From Celeribacter indicus (GTDB taxonomy: Bacteria; Pseudomonadota; Alphaproteobacteria; Rhodobacterales; Rhodobacteraceae), in NCBI RefSeq assembly GCF_000819565.1, contig NZ_CP004393.1:310001-374000 (forward strand): a stretch of 64,000 nucleotides of DNA. Reading direction: 5' to 3'. The position numbers and the translations under genes are program-made. Numbering within the stretch: the stretch's first letter is position 1; each line of letters starts with the position of its first letter. Shown here piece after piece: positions 17,238 through 26,569 of the stretch. The notes under the pieces were generated by a model that was given only the letters and a program-made list of their open reading frames with translations, was not told the DNA's origin and ran no database searches.

Positions 17238-18187
17238 TCTTCGATGGCCTCATCGCGAAGCGCCGCGGCCTCGTCCTCGTTCAGGAAGATCGCCTTTTCC
17301 GGATAGTTCAGCTGCGAGAACGCCTCCGGCCACTGATCCTCGGGCAGCGCTGCGGGATAGGACCAGTTTGCGGTCGGAATGATCTCCTGGAAGGTGGGTG
17401 AGAGGATGAAGGCCATGAACCGGTCGGCCAGCTCCGGCTGATCCGTGTTGCCGAGCTTCGCGGCGGTTTCCACGAGGAAATAATGCCCCTCCTCGAAAAG
17501 TGCGGCCGATTTCGTCTCGTCCTCCTCGGCGATGATGTGATAGGCGGGCGAGGTCGTGTAGGAAAGAACCATGTCCACCTCCCCGTCGGTAAAGAGCCCG
17601 TAGGCCTCGGACCAGCCGCGCGTCACCGTCGTCACCTTGGGCGCCAGTTTCGCCCAGGCGTCTTCCGCCTCGTCGCCGAAGACTTCCTTGCCCCAGAGCA
17701 CCATCGCGAGGCCGGAAATCGAAGTTCTCGGATCCTGGATGGCGATGGTCCAGTCTTCCTCCGAATTCACCAGTTCATGAAAGGACTGCGGCGGGTTCTC
17801 GATCTTCGTGTTGTCGTAGACGAAGGCGGTATAGGACCAGTTGAACGGCACGAAGATGTCGTCGTCCCAGTCGATCGGCAACGTCAGCGGCGACAGGTCC
17901 AGCCCGTGCGGGCCGAAGAGCCCCGTCTCGCGCGCCTGTTTCATCACGTCGGAATTGAAACCGATTGCGACATCCGCCCGTGTCCGCTCGCCCTCGAGCA
18001 GGATGCGGGGCAACAGATCGCCGGTGACATATTCGAGCTCACAGCCGCATTCCGCCTCGAACGCGTCCCGGATCGCGGGACCGGGTCCCCATTCGGAGGC
18101 GAAGTAATCGGGGGCATAGACGGTCAGGGTCTCCGCCTGTGCTGCGGAGGCGGCGAGGGTCGCCGCAAGGATCAATCCGGGTTTCAT
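17213..18187 (-). CDS. thiB: Thiamine-binding periplasmic protein
   Basis: A 324-residue substrate-binding protein for thiamine, TMP and TPP. The signal peptide is residues 1-18 (MKPGLILAATLAASAAQA). Mature-protein family features are LTVYAPDYFASEWGPGP, FEAECGCELEYV and QDPRTSISGLAMVLW. The second in-frame ATG was chosen because the signal peptide begins there. It is the first gene after a TPP riboswitch. Confidence 0.94.
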   Translation of the reverse strand: MKPGLILAATLAASAAQAETLTVYAPDYFASEWGPGPAIRDAFEAECGCELEYVTGDLLPRILLEGERTRADVAIGFNSDVMKQARETGLFGPHGLDLSPLTLPIDWDDDIFVPFNWSYTAFVYDNTKIENPPQSFHELVNSEEDWTIAIQDPRTSISGLAMVLWGKEVFGDEAEDAWAKLAPKVTTVTRGWSEAYGLFTDGEVDMVLSYTTSPAYHIIAEEDETKSAALFEEGHYFLVETAAKLGNTDQPELADRFMAFILSPTFQEIIPTANWSYPAALPEDQWPEAFSQLNYPEKAIFLNEDEAAALRDEAIEEWRAAFSQ

Positions 18188-18238
18188 GGCTCGCTCCATC
18201 GGAAATGGGCGAAGAAAAAGGCAGCTTCTCAGGGCTGA

Positions 18239-18325
18239 AACCTTCCCTCCGCCGGTGTTAGCCGGTTCAGGTTCAACGGGTTCGCTTCGCGCATCTCAGC
18301 CGGCCGGAACCGGGCACCCCGAGGT
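18239..18325 (-). ncRNA. TPP riboswitch (THI element)
   Basis: On the minus strand the conserved thi-box elements occur in order: GGGGTGCC, GCTGAGATGCGCG, ACCCGTTGAACCTGA and CGGCTAACACCGGCG followed by GAGGGAA. It lies about 50 bases upstream of thiB and would turn off thiBPQ when thiamine pyrophosphate is abundant. Confidence 0.95.
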
Positions 18326-18394
18326 GGCCCCGACGCTAGTCATCCGCCGCGCCGAGCGCAAGGCCCTCCCGTCGCCGGACGGATGCGGCAGGGA

Positions 18395-19756
18395 TCAATG
18401 CTTGTGCGCGGCGATCGCGAGTTCCTTCTCCGCCTCCGCGTCGATATGGATGTCCTGATCGGCAAGGAGGCCCGCTTCTGGATCGTTGAACAGCGCGAGA
18501 TCGACCTTGCCCTCGCCCTTCGCCACGATGGTGGTCACCACCGCGTCGCCGGTGATGTTCACCGCGGTGCGGATCATGTCCATGAGCCGGTCGACGCCGA
18601 GGATGAGCGCGATCCCCTCGATCGGGAGCCCTACCTGCCCGAGCACCATGGTCAGCATGACGAGGCCGACCCCCGGCACGCCGGCCGTGCCGATAGAGGC
18701 GAGGACCGACATGGCGATTACGGTGAGATAGCCTGTCAGGCCGAGGTCGATGCCATAGACATTCGCGAGGAAGACGGTCGCCACCCCCTGCATGATGGCG
18801 GTGCCGTCCATGTTGATCGTCGCACCGAAGGGCACGCAGAAGGAGGCGACGGAGTTGTCCACCCCCATCCGCTCTGTCACCGACCGAAGGGTGATCGGGA
18901 TCGTCGCATTCGAGGAGGCGGTGGAGAAGGCGAAGATCTGCGCCGGCCGGATCTTTGCCATGAAGGTGAAGGGATTGAGGCCGGTCATCAGCTTCAGCAT
19001 CAGCATCAGCGTGACGAAGAGATGCAGGAACAGCGCACCGGTCAGGGTGGCGACATAGGCCAGGACCGGCAGGAAGAGCTCGATCCCCTGCTCCGTGAAG
19101 GTCTTCGCGATCAGGCAGAAGACGCCGACGGGTGCGAAGGCCATGACGATCGTCACGATCTTCATCATCACCTCGTTGAGGTATTCGCATCCCTCGACAA
19201 AGGGTTTCGAGCGCCCGCCGAGCATCAGCACCGCAATACCCAGAAGAATGGTGTAGAAGATGATCTGGAGCATTTCCCCGCTGGCGAAGGCCGCGACCGG
19301 ATTTGCGGGCACGATGGCGGCGAAGACCTGCCAGACGCGCGGCGCCTCGCGGCCCTCGACCCCGGTCGTGTCGATGCCGGTCATGTCGAAGCCCGAGCCC
19401 GGTCCGACGAGCAATGCGATGAGGATCGCGATGGCGATCGCGAGCGCCGTGGTCATGAGGTAGAGGCCGAAGCTCTTGCCGCCGACACGGCCGAGGAGCC
19501 GTATGTCTCCTATCCCCGTCACCCCCGTGAGCAGGGAGAAGAAGACGAGCGGAACGACAAGCATCTTGAGCGCGTTGACGAACATCGTGCCGACCATGCC
19601 GAACAGCCCGGCGACGATATGCGTGTTGATGAAGGTGCTGTCGATCCGGTTGAAGACGACACCGAGCACCACGCCCGCAGCCATCCCGATCATGATCCTG
19701 GCGGTGAGGGACATCCTTCCCCCCTGCCCGCCGGAGCCGTGAGCCGTGTCTGTCAT
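18395..19756 (-). CDS. Dicarboxylate/amino acid:cation symporter (DAACS family)
   Basis: A 453-residue transporter of the GltP/DctA/SstT fold. It has eight transmembrane segments with two re-entrant hairpins: the serine-rich HP1 region (FSTASSNATIPIT), the NMDGT motif in FGATINMDGTAIMQG and HP2 (ASIGTAGVPGVG). The substrate is probably C4-dicarboxylates or acidic amino acids, driven by Na+ or H+; sequence alone does not decide. Its start lies only 25 bases from the left end of the IS256-family element, so its native promoter has been displaced. Confidence 0.9.
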   Translation of the reverse strand: MTDTAHGSGGQGGRMSLTARIMIGMAAGVVLGVVFNRIDSTFINTHIVAGLFGMVGTMFVNALKMLVVPLVFFSLLTGVTGIGDIRLLGRVGGKSFGLYLMTTALAIAIAILIALLVGPGSGFDMTGIDTTGVEGREAPRVWQVFAAIVPANPVAAFASGEMLQIIFYTILLGIAVLMLGGRSKPFVEGCEYLNEVMMKIVTIVMAFAPVGVFCLIAKTFTEQGIELFLPVLAYVATLTGALFLHLFVTLMLMLKLMTGLNPFTFMAKIRPAQIFAFSTASSNATIPITLRSVTERMGVDNSVASFCVPFGATINMDGTAIMQGVATVFLANVYGIDLGLTGYLTVIAMSVLASIGTAGVPGVGLVMLTMVLGQVGLPIEGIALILGVDRLMDMIRTAVNITGDAVVTTIVAKGEGKVDLALFNDPEAGLLADQDIHIDAEAEKELAIAAHKH

Positions 19757-19772
19757 GTCTGATCCCCTGTTG

Positions 19773-19781
19773 GTTTATGTG
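19773..19781. repeat. Target-site duplication of IS256-family element (left copy)
   Basis: GTTTATGTG, repeated at 21183-21191. Confidence 0.93.
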
Positions 19782-21182
19782 GAGCTATGCTTGAATTTGG
19801 GTGACGCGCATCATCAGGCGGCGCGGTTTTCGGTATCGTTTGTGTGTTCGATACCGTCTGTGAACTTGATTCCTTCGATAACCTTTGGCAACTGATTTCT
19901 GCCCTTGAGGCGCAGCCATTTTTTCGATGCTGCCTGAATGAGGGTGAAGACCATCAGTTTTGCGGTCTTTTGTGACAGCGCCCCTTTGGTCCTCACCGTT
20001 CGGTGCCGAACAGTGGCGAACACGCTTTCAATCGGGTTCGAGGTGCGCAGATGGCCCCAATGCTCAGCTGGGAAGTCGAAGAATGCAAGCATCGCCTCTT
20101 CGTCCTTTGTCAGGCAGGCAACACCTTTTGGGTATTTGACGCCATACTTTTCGGAGAAAACTGCCAACGCAGCATCGGCTTCTGCGCGCGTTCCGGCGTG
20201 CTGGATGTCGTCCAGATCTGACTTGACCGCCAGGGCCATCTGCTTGGGAAAACAGTTCTGGACGTTCTTTACCTTATGCACCCAACACCGTTGGTGCTTT
20301 GTGCCTGGAAACGTTTTGTCCAGTGCGTTCCAGAACCCCATGGCTCCATCCCCAACCGCAATTTCCGGTGCGACGGACAGCCCGCGGCCTTTGATGTCGG
20401 TCAGCAACTCATGCCAGCTCTGCGCGCTCTCCCGCAGGCCGACCTGAAAGCCGATCAGCTCTTTCTTGCCCTCCGGTGTCGCGCCGATGATCACCAGCAT
20501 GCATTCGGCATTTTCCTCCATCCGCGCCTGAAGATAGACGCCGTCCGCCCAGATGTAGACATAGTGGCGGGCAGACAGATCCCGCCGTGCCCAGGCATCA
20601 TATTGAACCTGCCATCCGGCAGTCAGACGCGAGATGACGCTTGGCGAGAGGTTGGGTGCATCCGGCCCCATGATGGCCGACAGCGCGTCCTGGAAATCGC
20701 CCGTCGATATGCCCTTCAGATAAAGAACAGGCAGCAGCGCGTCCAAGCTGATCGAGCGGCGCGCCCATTTCGGCAGAATGTTCGAGGTAAAGCGGATTTT
20801 TTCTGCCCCATCACAGGACGCCATCCGGTCGCGCACCTTGGGCCGCTGGACATCCAGAGCACCGATCCCCGTCTGAATCTTCCGTTCAGGGCCAAATCCA
20901 TGCCGCACAATCCGCTGGCGGCCATCCTCCAAGTGCTCAGCGGCAAAACTGGCGACAAACGCATCAGCTTCGGCTTTCAGCGCCTCCGCCAGCATCCGGC
21001 GCGCACCTTCCCGTGCAATTTCTGTCAATGGATCCGCTATCGATTCCGATTGGCGAAAGGGCAGGATCGTTGTATCGTTCTTCATAGGCGTATTGCTCCT
21101 CGTGAGGTTCTGGCCGGCTTCAACACCCGCCACAATACGCCGCACTTCAAATCACACCATCACCCAAATTCCCGCATAGCTC
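19782..21182 (-). mobile_element. IS256-family insertion sequence (1401 bp)
   Basis: One transposase gene between inverted repeats GAGCTATGCTTGAATTTGGG and, inverted, GAGCTATGCGGGAATTTGGG (two mismatches). The 9-bp direct repeat GTTTATGTG borders both ends. It sits in the aroC/DAACS intergenic region. Confidence 0.95.
19814..21085 (-). CDS. IS256-family (mutator-type) transposase
   Basis: A 423-residue mutator-type transposase. The DDE core shows YIWADGVYLQAR (first Asp), AVGDGAMGFWNAL (second Asp) and, after the family signature QRCWVHKVKNV, the region RTSNPIESVFATVRHRT with the catalytic Glu. The N-terminal helical part would bind the ends. Start placed at MKNDTT, 20 codons inside the longest frame, because GAGGAG lies just before it. 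Intact. Confidence 0.94.
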   Translation of the reverse strand: MKNDTTILPFRQSESIADPLTEIAREGARRMLAEALKAEADAFVASFAAEHLEDGRQRIVRHGFGPERKIQTGIGALDVQRPKVRDRMASCDGAEKIRFTSNILPKWARRSISLDALLPVLYLKGISTGDFQDALSAIMGPDAPNLSPSVISRLTAGWQVQYDAWARRDLSARHYVYIWADGVYLQARMEENAECMLVIIGATPEGKKELIGFQVGLRESAQSWHELLTDIKGRGLSVAPEIAVGDGAMGFWNALDKTFPGTKHQRCWVHKVKNVQNCFPKQMALAVKSDLDDIQHAGTRAEADAALAVFSEKYGVKYPKGVACLTKDEEAMLAFFDFPAEHWGHLRTSNPIESVFATVRHRTVRTKGALSQKTAKLMVFTLIQAASKKWLRLKGRNQLPKVIEGIKFTDGIEHTNDTENRAA

Positions 21183-21191
21183 GTTTATGTG
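21183..21191. repeat. Target-site duplication of IS256-family element (right copy)
   Basis: GTTTATGTG, identical to 19773-19781. Confidence 0.93.
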
Positions 21192-21324
21192 TCCTCAACT
21201 GCTCCATGGATCGGAAAGTTTCTGGACCGTCCGGAGGCGGCTCCGGCCTGACGGTGCCTGTCCTGCCGCGATTGCCCAGCGAGGCGACTTCGGCTAAAGC
21301 GGGGGAAACCCGAGGGAGCCGCCC

Positions 21325-22425
21325 ATGAGCATGAACACATTCGGCCGTCTTTTCCGCTTCACCACCTGGGGGGAGAGCCACGGTCCCGCGCTCGGCGCGA
21401 CGGTGGACGGGTGCCCGCCGGGCGTTGCGGTCAGTGAGGAGATGCTCCAGGTCTGGCTCGACAAGCGCAAGCCCGGCACATCGAAATTCACCACCCAGCG
21501 GCGGGAGGCCGATCAGGTCGAGATCCTGTCGGGCACGTTCGAGGGCAGGACGACGGGTACGCCGATCCAGCTCATGATCCGGAACACCGACCAGAGGTCG
21601 AAGGATTACGGCGACATCGCGGAGAAGTTCCGGCCCGGCCATGCCGATATCACCTATTGGCAGAAATACGGCATCCGCGACTATCGCGGCGGCGGGCGGT
21701 CCTCGGCGCGCGAGACCGCCGCGCGAGTGGCTGCGGGTGGCATTGCGCGGGCGGTCCTGGCCGACCTGGTGCCCGCTCTGGAGATCCGGGGCTACATGAC
21801 CCAAATCGGGCCGCACGGGATCGAAGGGCAGCGCGACATGACGGAGATCGACAACAACCCCTTCTGGGTGCCCTCCGCCGCGACTGCCGACAAATGGGCG
21901 GAATATCTGGGCGGGATCCGCAAGGCGGGGTCATCCGTCGGTGCGGTGATCGAACTCGTCGCGCGGAACGTTCCGGCGGGTCTCGGAGCGCCGATCTATG
22001 CCAAGCTCGACACCGATCTTGCCGCGGCGATGATGTCGATCAACGCCGTGAAAGGCGTCGAGATCGGCGAGGGCATGAATGCCGCCTCTCTGACCGGCGA
22101 GGAAAACGCCGACGAGATGCACATGGGGCCGGAGGGTCCCGAGTATGCCTCGAACCATGCCGGCGGCATCCTCGGCGGGATCTCTACCGGGCAGGATCTC
22201 GTCGTGCGTTTTGCGGTGAAGCCGACCTCCTCGATCCTCACGCCGCGCAGGACCGTGACGAAATCCGGCGAGGACGCGGACCTGATCACGAAGGGGCGGC
22301 ACGATCCCTGCGTCGGGATCCGCGCGGTGCCGGTGGGCGAGGCGATGATGGCCTGCGTGATCCTCGACCATCTGCTGCTCCATCGCGGACAGGTCGGTGA
22401 GGGGCTGCGCGGAAAGATCGGCTGA
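21325..22425 (+). CDS. aroC: Chorismate synthase
   Basis: A 366-residue FMN-dependent enzyme making chorismate from 5-enolpyruvylshikimate 3-phosphate, the last common step to aromatic amino acids. All signature motifs are present: [18 protein letters not shown] at the N-terminus, [29 protein letters not shown], and the C-terminal [17 protein letters not shown]. Housekeeping gene marking the left border of the catabolic region. Confidence 0.98.
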   Translation: MSMNTFGRLFRFTTWGESHGPALGATVDGCPPGVAVSEEMLQVWLDKRKPGTSKFTTQRREADQVEILSGTFEGRTTGTPIQLMIRNTDQRSKDYGDIAEKFRPGHADITYWQKYGIRDYRGGGRSSARETAARVAAGGIARAVLADLVPALEIRGYMTQIGPHGIEGQRDMTEIDNNPFWVPSAATADKWAEYLGGIRKAGSSVGAVIELVARNVPAGLGAPIYAKLDTDLAAAMMSINAVKGVEIGEGMNAASLTGEENADEMHMGPEGPEYASNHAGGILGGISTGQDLVVRFAVKPTSSILTPRRTVTKSGEDADLITKGRHDPCVGIRAVPVGEAMMACVILDHLLLHRGQVGEGLRGKIG

Positions 22426-22456
22426 GGCCCGGTCGTTTTTCGGTCGGGCCCGCGGA

Positions 22457-23296
22457 TCAGTCCTTTTCTCCGGCAGGCAGAGGCCGCCGCGACTCCGGGT
22501 CCGGATAGCCAAGCTGAGACGAGATCGCGGCGGCAGCGCGTTTGGTGGCGTCGATGAAGTCCGCCTCTTCCTGCTCGTTGTCGAAATGCAGGCTGGAGCC
22601 CAGCACGGAGAGGGCCCCCGCGAGATCACCGGTCGCGTCGAAGATCGGGACCGACAGGGCGGCGTAGCCTTCGTTCAACTGGTTGCGGGAAAGCGCATAG
22701 CCCCTTTCACGGATTGCAGCCAGTTCCGTGGCGATGGAGGAGAGGCTCCTGGATTTCGGCCCCACCCAGATCAGCCCGGATTTTTCCAGTTTCAGGATTG
22801 GTTCGACCTCGGATTTCGGCAGATAGGCGCAAAAGATGTTTCCCGTCGGCGACGAGGTGATCGGAAGGCCGAACCCGACCCTGACATTCAGCGGGCTGTG
22901 TTCGCGCCCCTCGAATTTCTGCACGATCGTGGGTCCGCGATTGCCCCAGATGGACAGGAAGACAGACAGGCCGGTGGCGTCTCGCAGGCCGAGCATGATC
23001 TCGCGCGAAACCGAAACGATATCGCTTTGCCGCAGGGCGGAGAGCCCGAGCTGAACGGCGAAGGGGCCGAGCGAATAATGTCCGGTAGCCGAGTCCTGCA
23101 CGATGATGCCTTCGCGCAGGAAACTGACGAGATAGAACCGAACTTTGCTCGGAGGCATTGCGCTGGCCGCGGCGAGATCCTTGAGCGCCATGGCGGAGGA
23201 GGCGTTGGCGAGCGATCTGAGGATGTGGCACCCGATTTCTATCGACTGGATGCCGCGGCTCTCGCTCATGTCCTTGTCTTGTCGGGTCAATCGCAT
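22457..23296 (-). CDS. IclR family transcriptional regulator
   Basis: About 279 residues. The N-terminal winged helix-turn-helix (GCHILRSLANASSAMALKDLAAASAMPPSKVRFYL) is followed by the IclR effector domain (about residues 90-260, ending with YAALSVPIFDATGDLAGALSV). The ATG at 23296 was chosen for its AGGAG site; one nine codons downstream is an alternative. It precedes the flavin monooxygenase on the same strand and probably controls the homogentisate-type genes in response to an aromatic ligand. Confidence 0.87.
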   Translation of the reverse strand: MRLTRQDKDMSESRGIQSIEIGCHILRSLANASSAMALKDLAAASAMPPSKVRFYLVSFLREGIIVQDSATGHYSLGPFAVQLGLSALRQSDIVSVSREIMLGLRDATGLSVFLSIWGNRGPTIVQKFEGREHSPLNVRVGFGLPITSSPTGNIFCAYLPKSEVEPILKLEKSGLIWVGPKSRSLSSIATELAAIRERGYALSRNQLNEGYAALSVPIFDATGDLAGALSVLGSSLHFDNEQEEADFIDATKRAAAAISSQLGYPDPESRRPLPAGEKD

Positions 23297-23450
23297 CACG
23301 CTCCTGCTGAGGTCGGCGCCCGTGTCACGACCGACCGGCGCGGAGTCCATGGCAATTCATAGAACCTCCCGCGACCGGGCGCAAATTCGAAGCCATCCTG
23401 CTCGGTAGCGACAAGCAGGCGCCCTCGCGAGGACGGGCCGGCCAATTTCT

Positions 23451-24674
23451 TCAGGCGGTTTCGCGGCTTTCCGCGAGCGGAACGGTGATGGCGTCGAATT
23501 CGAACAGCCAGTCGTAGCGCTGGCGCACCCTTTCGGGTGCCCATTGTTCGTCGAGATACCGGATCGCCCTGTCGTGATCCGCCAGCAGCGGGTTGTGGAA
23601 CCGTTTCGCATTCTCGGCCGAACCGTCGACGATCGCGGTGCAGCGGTCGATGCGGGTCGCGACGAACCGCCTGAAGGCCAGTTCGGGATCCTCCGGTGTC
23701 GTGTCGAGGCAGCGGGCGACGATATATCCGTCTTCGAGTGCCATGATCGAACCGTGCGCCAGAAAGGGCAATGTGGGATGCGCGGCATCGCCCAGGAGGG
23801 TCAACCGGCCCTTGCACCAGTTCGAGAGCGGCTTGCGGCTGACCAGTGCCCATTTGAAGGGTTGGTCCACAGCCCGGATCAGGTCGTGGATACTGCTGTT
23901 CCATCCGGCGAAATCCGCGAGACATTCCTCATGGGTGCCCTTGGTCGACCAGGATTCCGTGGTCCAGTCGGGGCGCTCGACGATGCCGGCGAAATTCATG
24001 AGTTCGCCCCGGCGCAGCGCGTAGCTGACGACATGTCCGCCGGGTCCGACCCAGTTCGTGCCCGCGTGGGTCCGGAGGTCTTCCGGCAGATCCTCCATCC
24101 GCGCGATCCCGCGCCAGGACATCATGCCGGTGAATTCGGGTTTCGGGGAGGCGAAGGCCTGGCCGCGCAGGATGGAATGGACACCGTCGGCGCATATGAC
24201 CGCATCGCCGGTGGCGGTGGAGCCGTCCTCGAACTGCAAGCTGACGTGCTGGCCGTCGTCCGAGTAGGAGATACATTTCCGGCCCGGATGCACACAGTCG
24301 GGATCCGCCTCCAGAACCGCGTCGAGCAGCACCCGATGCAGGTCGCCGCGATGCACGAACCAGTAGGGCGCGCCGAACCGTTCCCGAGAATCCGCGCCCA
24401 GGTCGAAAAGTTTCCGGCGTTCGCCGGTGTTCCACAGCCGCACCTCCTTGGAATCCGCCTCGCAGACGACGGCTTCCATGGCATCTTCCAGACCCAGCTC
24501 AATCAGGATGCGGCTGCCGTCCGGCGCGATCTGCAACCCGGCGCCGACCTCTCCCAGAACCGGGGCCTGCTCGTACACCTCCACGGGAAATCCGCGTCGC
24601 AGGAGGGACAGGGCTGCGGTGAGACCGCCAATCCCGGCGCCTGAAATGAGAATCTTGGGCTTTTTCGGCATCAT
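23451..24674 (-). CDS. FAD-dependent aromatic hydroxylase (class A flavin monooxygenase)
   Basis: A 407-residue single-component flavoprotein. The N-terminal dinucleotide fold is ILISGAGIGGLTAALSLLRRG, the DG motif is VICADGVHSILR, and the FAD-ribityl motif is GDAAHPTLPFLAHG. Enzymes of this type (salicylate 1-hydroxylase, 3-hydroxybenzoate 6-hydroxylase) use NAD(P)H and O2 to hydroxylate a phenolic acid. Facing a homogentisate dioxygenase gene, it may make the para-dihydroxy substrate for that enzyme, for instance from a hydroxyphenylacetate; this is inference. Divergent from hmgA across an AT-rich control region. Confidence 0.85.
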   Translation of the reverse strand: MMPKKPKILISGAGIGGLTAALSLLRRGFPVEVYEQAPVLGEVGAGLQIAPDGSRILIELGLEDAMEAVVCEADSKEVRLWNTGERRKLFDLGADSRERFGAPYWFVHRGDLHRVLLDAVLEADPDCVHPGRKCISYSDDGQHVSLQFEDGSTATGDAVICADGVHSILRGQAFASPKPEFTGMMSWRGIARMEDLPEDLRTHAGTNWVGPGGHVVSYALRRGELMNFAGIVERPDWTTESWSTKGTHEECLADFAGWNSSIHDLIRAVDQPFKWALVSRKPLSNWCKGRLTLLGDAAHPTLPFLAHGSIMALEDGYIVARCLDTTPEDPELAFRRFVATRIDRCTAIVDGSAENAKRFHNPLLADHDRAIRYLDEQWAPERVRQRYDWLFEFDAITVPLAESRETA

Positions 24675-25068
24675 TCATGTCCTTCCGGCTGGAACTCCGG
24701 GGCGGCACGCGAAGCTGTTCAGCGGCGCGGCGGCTTTGGATTTTGGTGATAATATTGTATATAATGATATAATATCAAATCAAGGGGGAGATTTTTCGCC
24801 TCCAGAAGTCTATCGGGACGGCAACACGCTCCATCTCGGTTTTCCGAAGCGGCTCAGCCCCTTCGCGGTCATTAAATAATATAACTTTACTGTTGCTAGT
24901 GTTGTATATAGGTTTTCCATGGGCAAGCTGAATCGCGCTCTTCCGAACCAAGGATCGGGGACTCGTTGCGATGCCTTTGCGCGTCCCTCCCGCAGGGATT
25001 TCGGCGGTTCAGAGGAGGGTCGACCGCGTCAGGTCAGGCTTGCGCGATATTTGAGAGAGGAGGTCTTC
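24675..25068. promoter_or_regulatory. AT-rich divergent control region of the hydroxylase and hmgA genes
   Basis: A 394-base gap. Two AT-rich patches stand out against GC-rich surroundings, and each contains TTGTATATA (24755-24763 and 24902-24910). The first continues as an imperfect dyad (TATTGTATAT then ATATAATA). These are plausible operators for the IclR regulator next door and promoters for both directions. No gene is supported in the gap. Confidence 0.5.
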
Positions 25069-26412
25069 ATGAAGACGGAAGAACATCTGATCAGGGGCGG
25101 GCGCATGGAGCATGCCAGCCCCGACTACGGATATATTCCCGGCTTCGGGAACACGCACAGCACCGAGGCGGAGGCCGGAGCGCTCCCCATCGGACGGAAT
25201 TCGCCGCAGAAACCGCCTCTCGGGCTCTATGCAGAACAGCTTTCGGGCACGGCCTTTACGGCGCCGCGCGCGGACAACAAGAGATCGTGGCTCTACCGGA
25301 TCCTTCCCTCGGTCAAGCACGGCACGGGATTCGAGGAAGTCGATGCGGGAATGCTCCGCACCGCGCCCTGTCGTGAAAGCACGCTGCCCTCGATGCAGCT
25401 TCGCTGGCAGCCGGTCGAGCTACCTTCGGGAGAGGATGTCGACTTCCTGAGCGGGTTGAGAACGATGACAACCTGCGGAAATGCCGCAATCGGCGAGGGG
25501 ATCGCGACGCATGCCTATGTTGCGAATGCCTCCATGGGACGGCGGTATTTCCACAATGCCGACGGGGAAATGCTGATCGTTCCGCAGGAAAACAGCATCA
25601 AATTGCTTACGGAATTCGGGATCATCATCGCCTCTCCCGGAGAAATCGTCGTGATGCCGAAAGGTGTGAAATTCCGCGTCGATCTCGTCGAGGGCCCCAT
25701 TCGCGGCTATGTCTGTGAAAATTACGGGGTGGCCATGACCCTGCCGGAACGCGGTCCGATCGGTGCGAACTGCCTCGCGAACGCACGCGACTTCCTGTAT
25801 CCGGTCGCGGCCTACGAGGATTTCGAAGGCGACTGCGAGCTTTACCTGAAGGCGCAGGGCCGCCTGTTCCGCACGAGGCTGAGGCAATCCCCGCTCGATG
25901 TGGTCGGGTGGCACGGTAACTATGCGCCCTACAAATACGACCTGCGCCGGTTCAGCCCGGTGGGGGCGACGCTGTTCGACCATCCCGACCCGTCAATCTA
26001 CACGGTCCTGACCTCTCCGTCGCCGGTCCACGGGACTGCGAACGTCGATTTCGTGATCTTCCCGGAGCGCTGGCTGGTCATGGAGGACAGTTTCCGCCCG
26101 CCGTGGTACCACATGAACGTCATGTCCGAATTCATGGGCCTGATCTATGGGGTCTATGATGCGAAACCCGGTGGTTTCGTTCCGGGCGGCATGTCGCTGC
26201 ACAACTCGTTGATCGCGCACGGGCCGGATACGGATGCGTTCGCGAAGGCGTCGACCAAATCGCTCGAGCCGGAAAAACTGTCAGGCACCATGGCCTTCAT
26301 GTTCGAGACGCGCTTCGTGCAGGATCCGACGGCCTATGCCTCCAACCTCGAGAGGGTGGACACCTCCTATCCCGATTGCTGGGACGGGCTGAAACGCAAC
26401 TTCAGGGTCTGA
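25069..26412 (+). CDS. hmgA: Homogentisate 1,2-dioxygenase
   Basis: A 447-residue cupin-type Fe(II) dioxygenase cleaving homogentisate to maleylacetoacetate. The ligand region is FRPPWYHMNVMSEFMGLIYG (His and Glu) followed by MSLHNSLIAHGPD (second His). The N-terminal YIPGFGNTHSTEA and LYAEQLSGTAFTAPR are family hallmarks. A strong GAGAGGAGGT site fixes the start. The usual HRNxMSE is HMNVMSE here. It heads a ring-cleavage operon with the two genes that follow. Confidence 0.93.
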   Translation: MKTEEHLIRGGRMEHASPDYGYIPGFGNTHSTEAEAGALPIGRNSPQKPPLGLYAEQLSGTAFTAPRADNKRSWLYRILPSVKHGTGFEEVDAGMLRTAPCRESTLPSMQLRWQPVELPSGEDVDFLSGLRTMTTCGNAAIGEGIATHAYVANASMGRRYFHNADGEMLIVPQENSIKLLTEFGIIIASPGEIVVMPKGVKFRVDLVEGPIRGYVCENYGVAMTLPERGPIGANCLANARDFLYPVAAYEDFEGDCELYLKAQGRLFRTRLRQSPLDVVGWHGNYAPYKYDLRRFSPVGATLFDHPDPSIYTVLTSPSPVHGTANVDFVIFPERWLVMEDSFRPPWYHMNVMSEFMGLIYGVYDAKPGGFVPGGMSLHNSLIAHGPDTDAFAKASTKSLEPEKLSGTMAFMFETRFVQDPTAYASNLERVDTSYPDCWDGLKRNFRV

Positions 26413-26569
26413 ACGCCGTCGCCGGATCGCTGAAGGCGGCGTTCCGGCGGCCTTCACCCGATGCGCCTGTTCGCTCCCCCGGAGCGCACATATCCGCGGG
26501 CATCTTCCGCTGGTGCCCCGCATCCATGACCGCGGCCGGGACAGGGCTGCGAACGAGTACGGAGAAGAC

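Noticed and set aside
15132..17306. Long plus-strand open frame over thiQ and thiP
   Set aside because: Same cause: antisense shadow of thiP/thiQ, low-complexity Arg/Glu/Gly composition.
22427..22451. Possible terminator between aroC and the convergent iclR gene
   Set aside because: GGCCCG and CGGGCC can pair, but the T run lies in the loop rather than after the stem, so termination is not supported.
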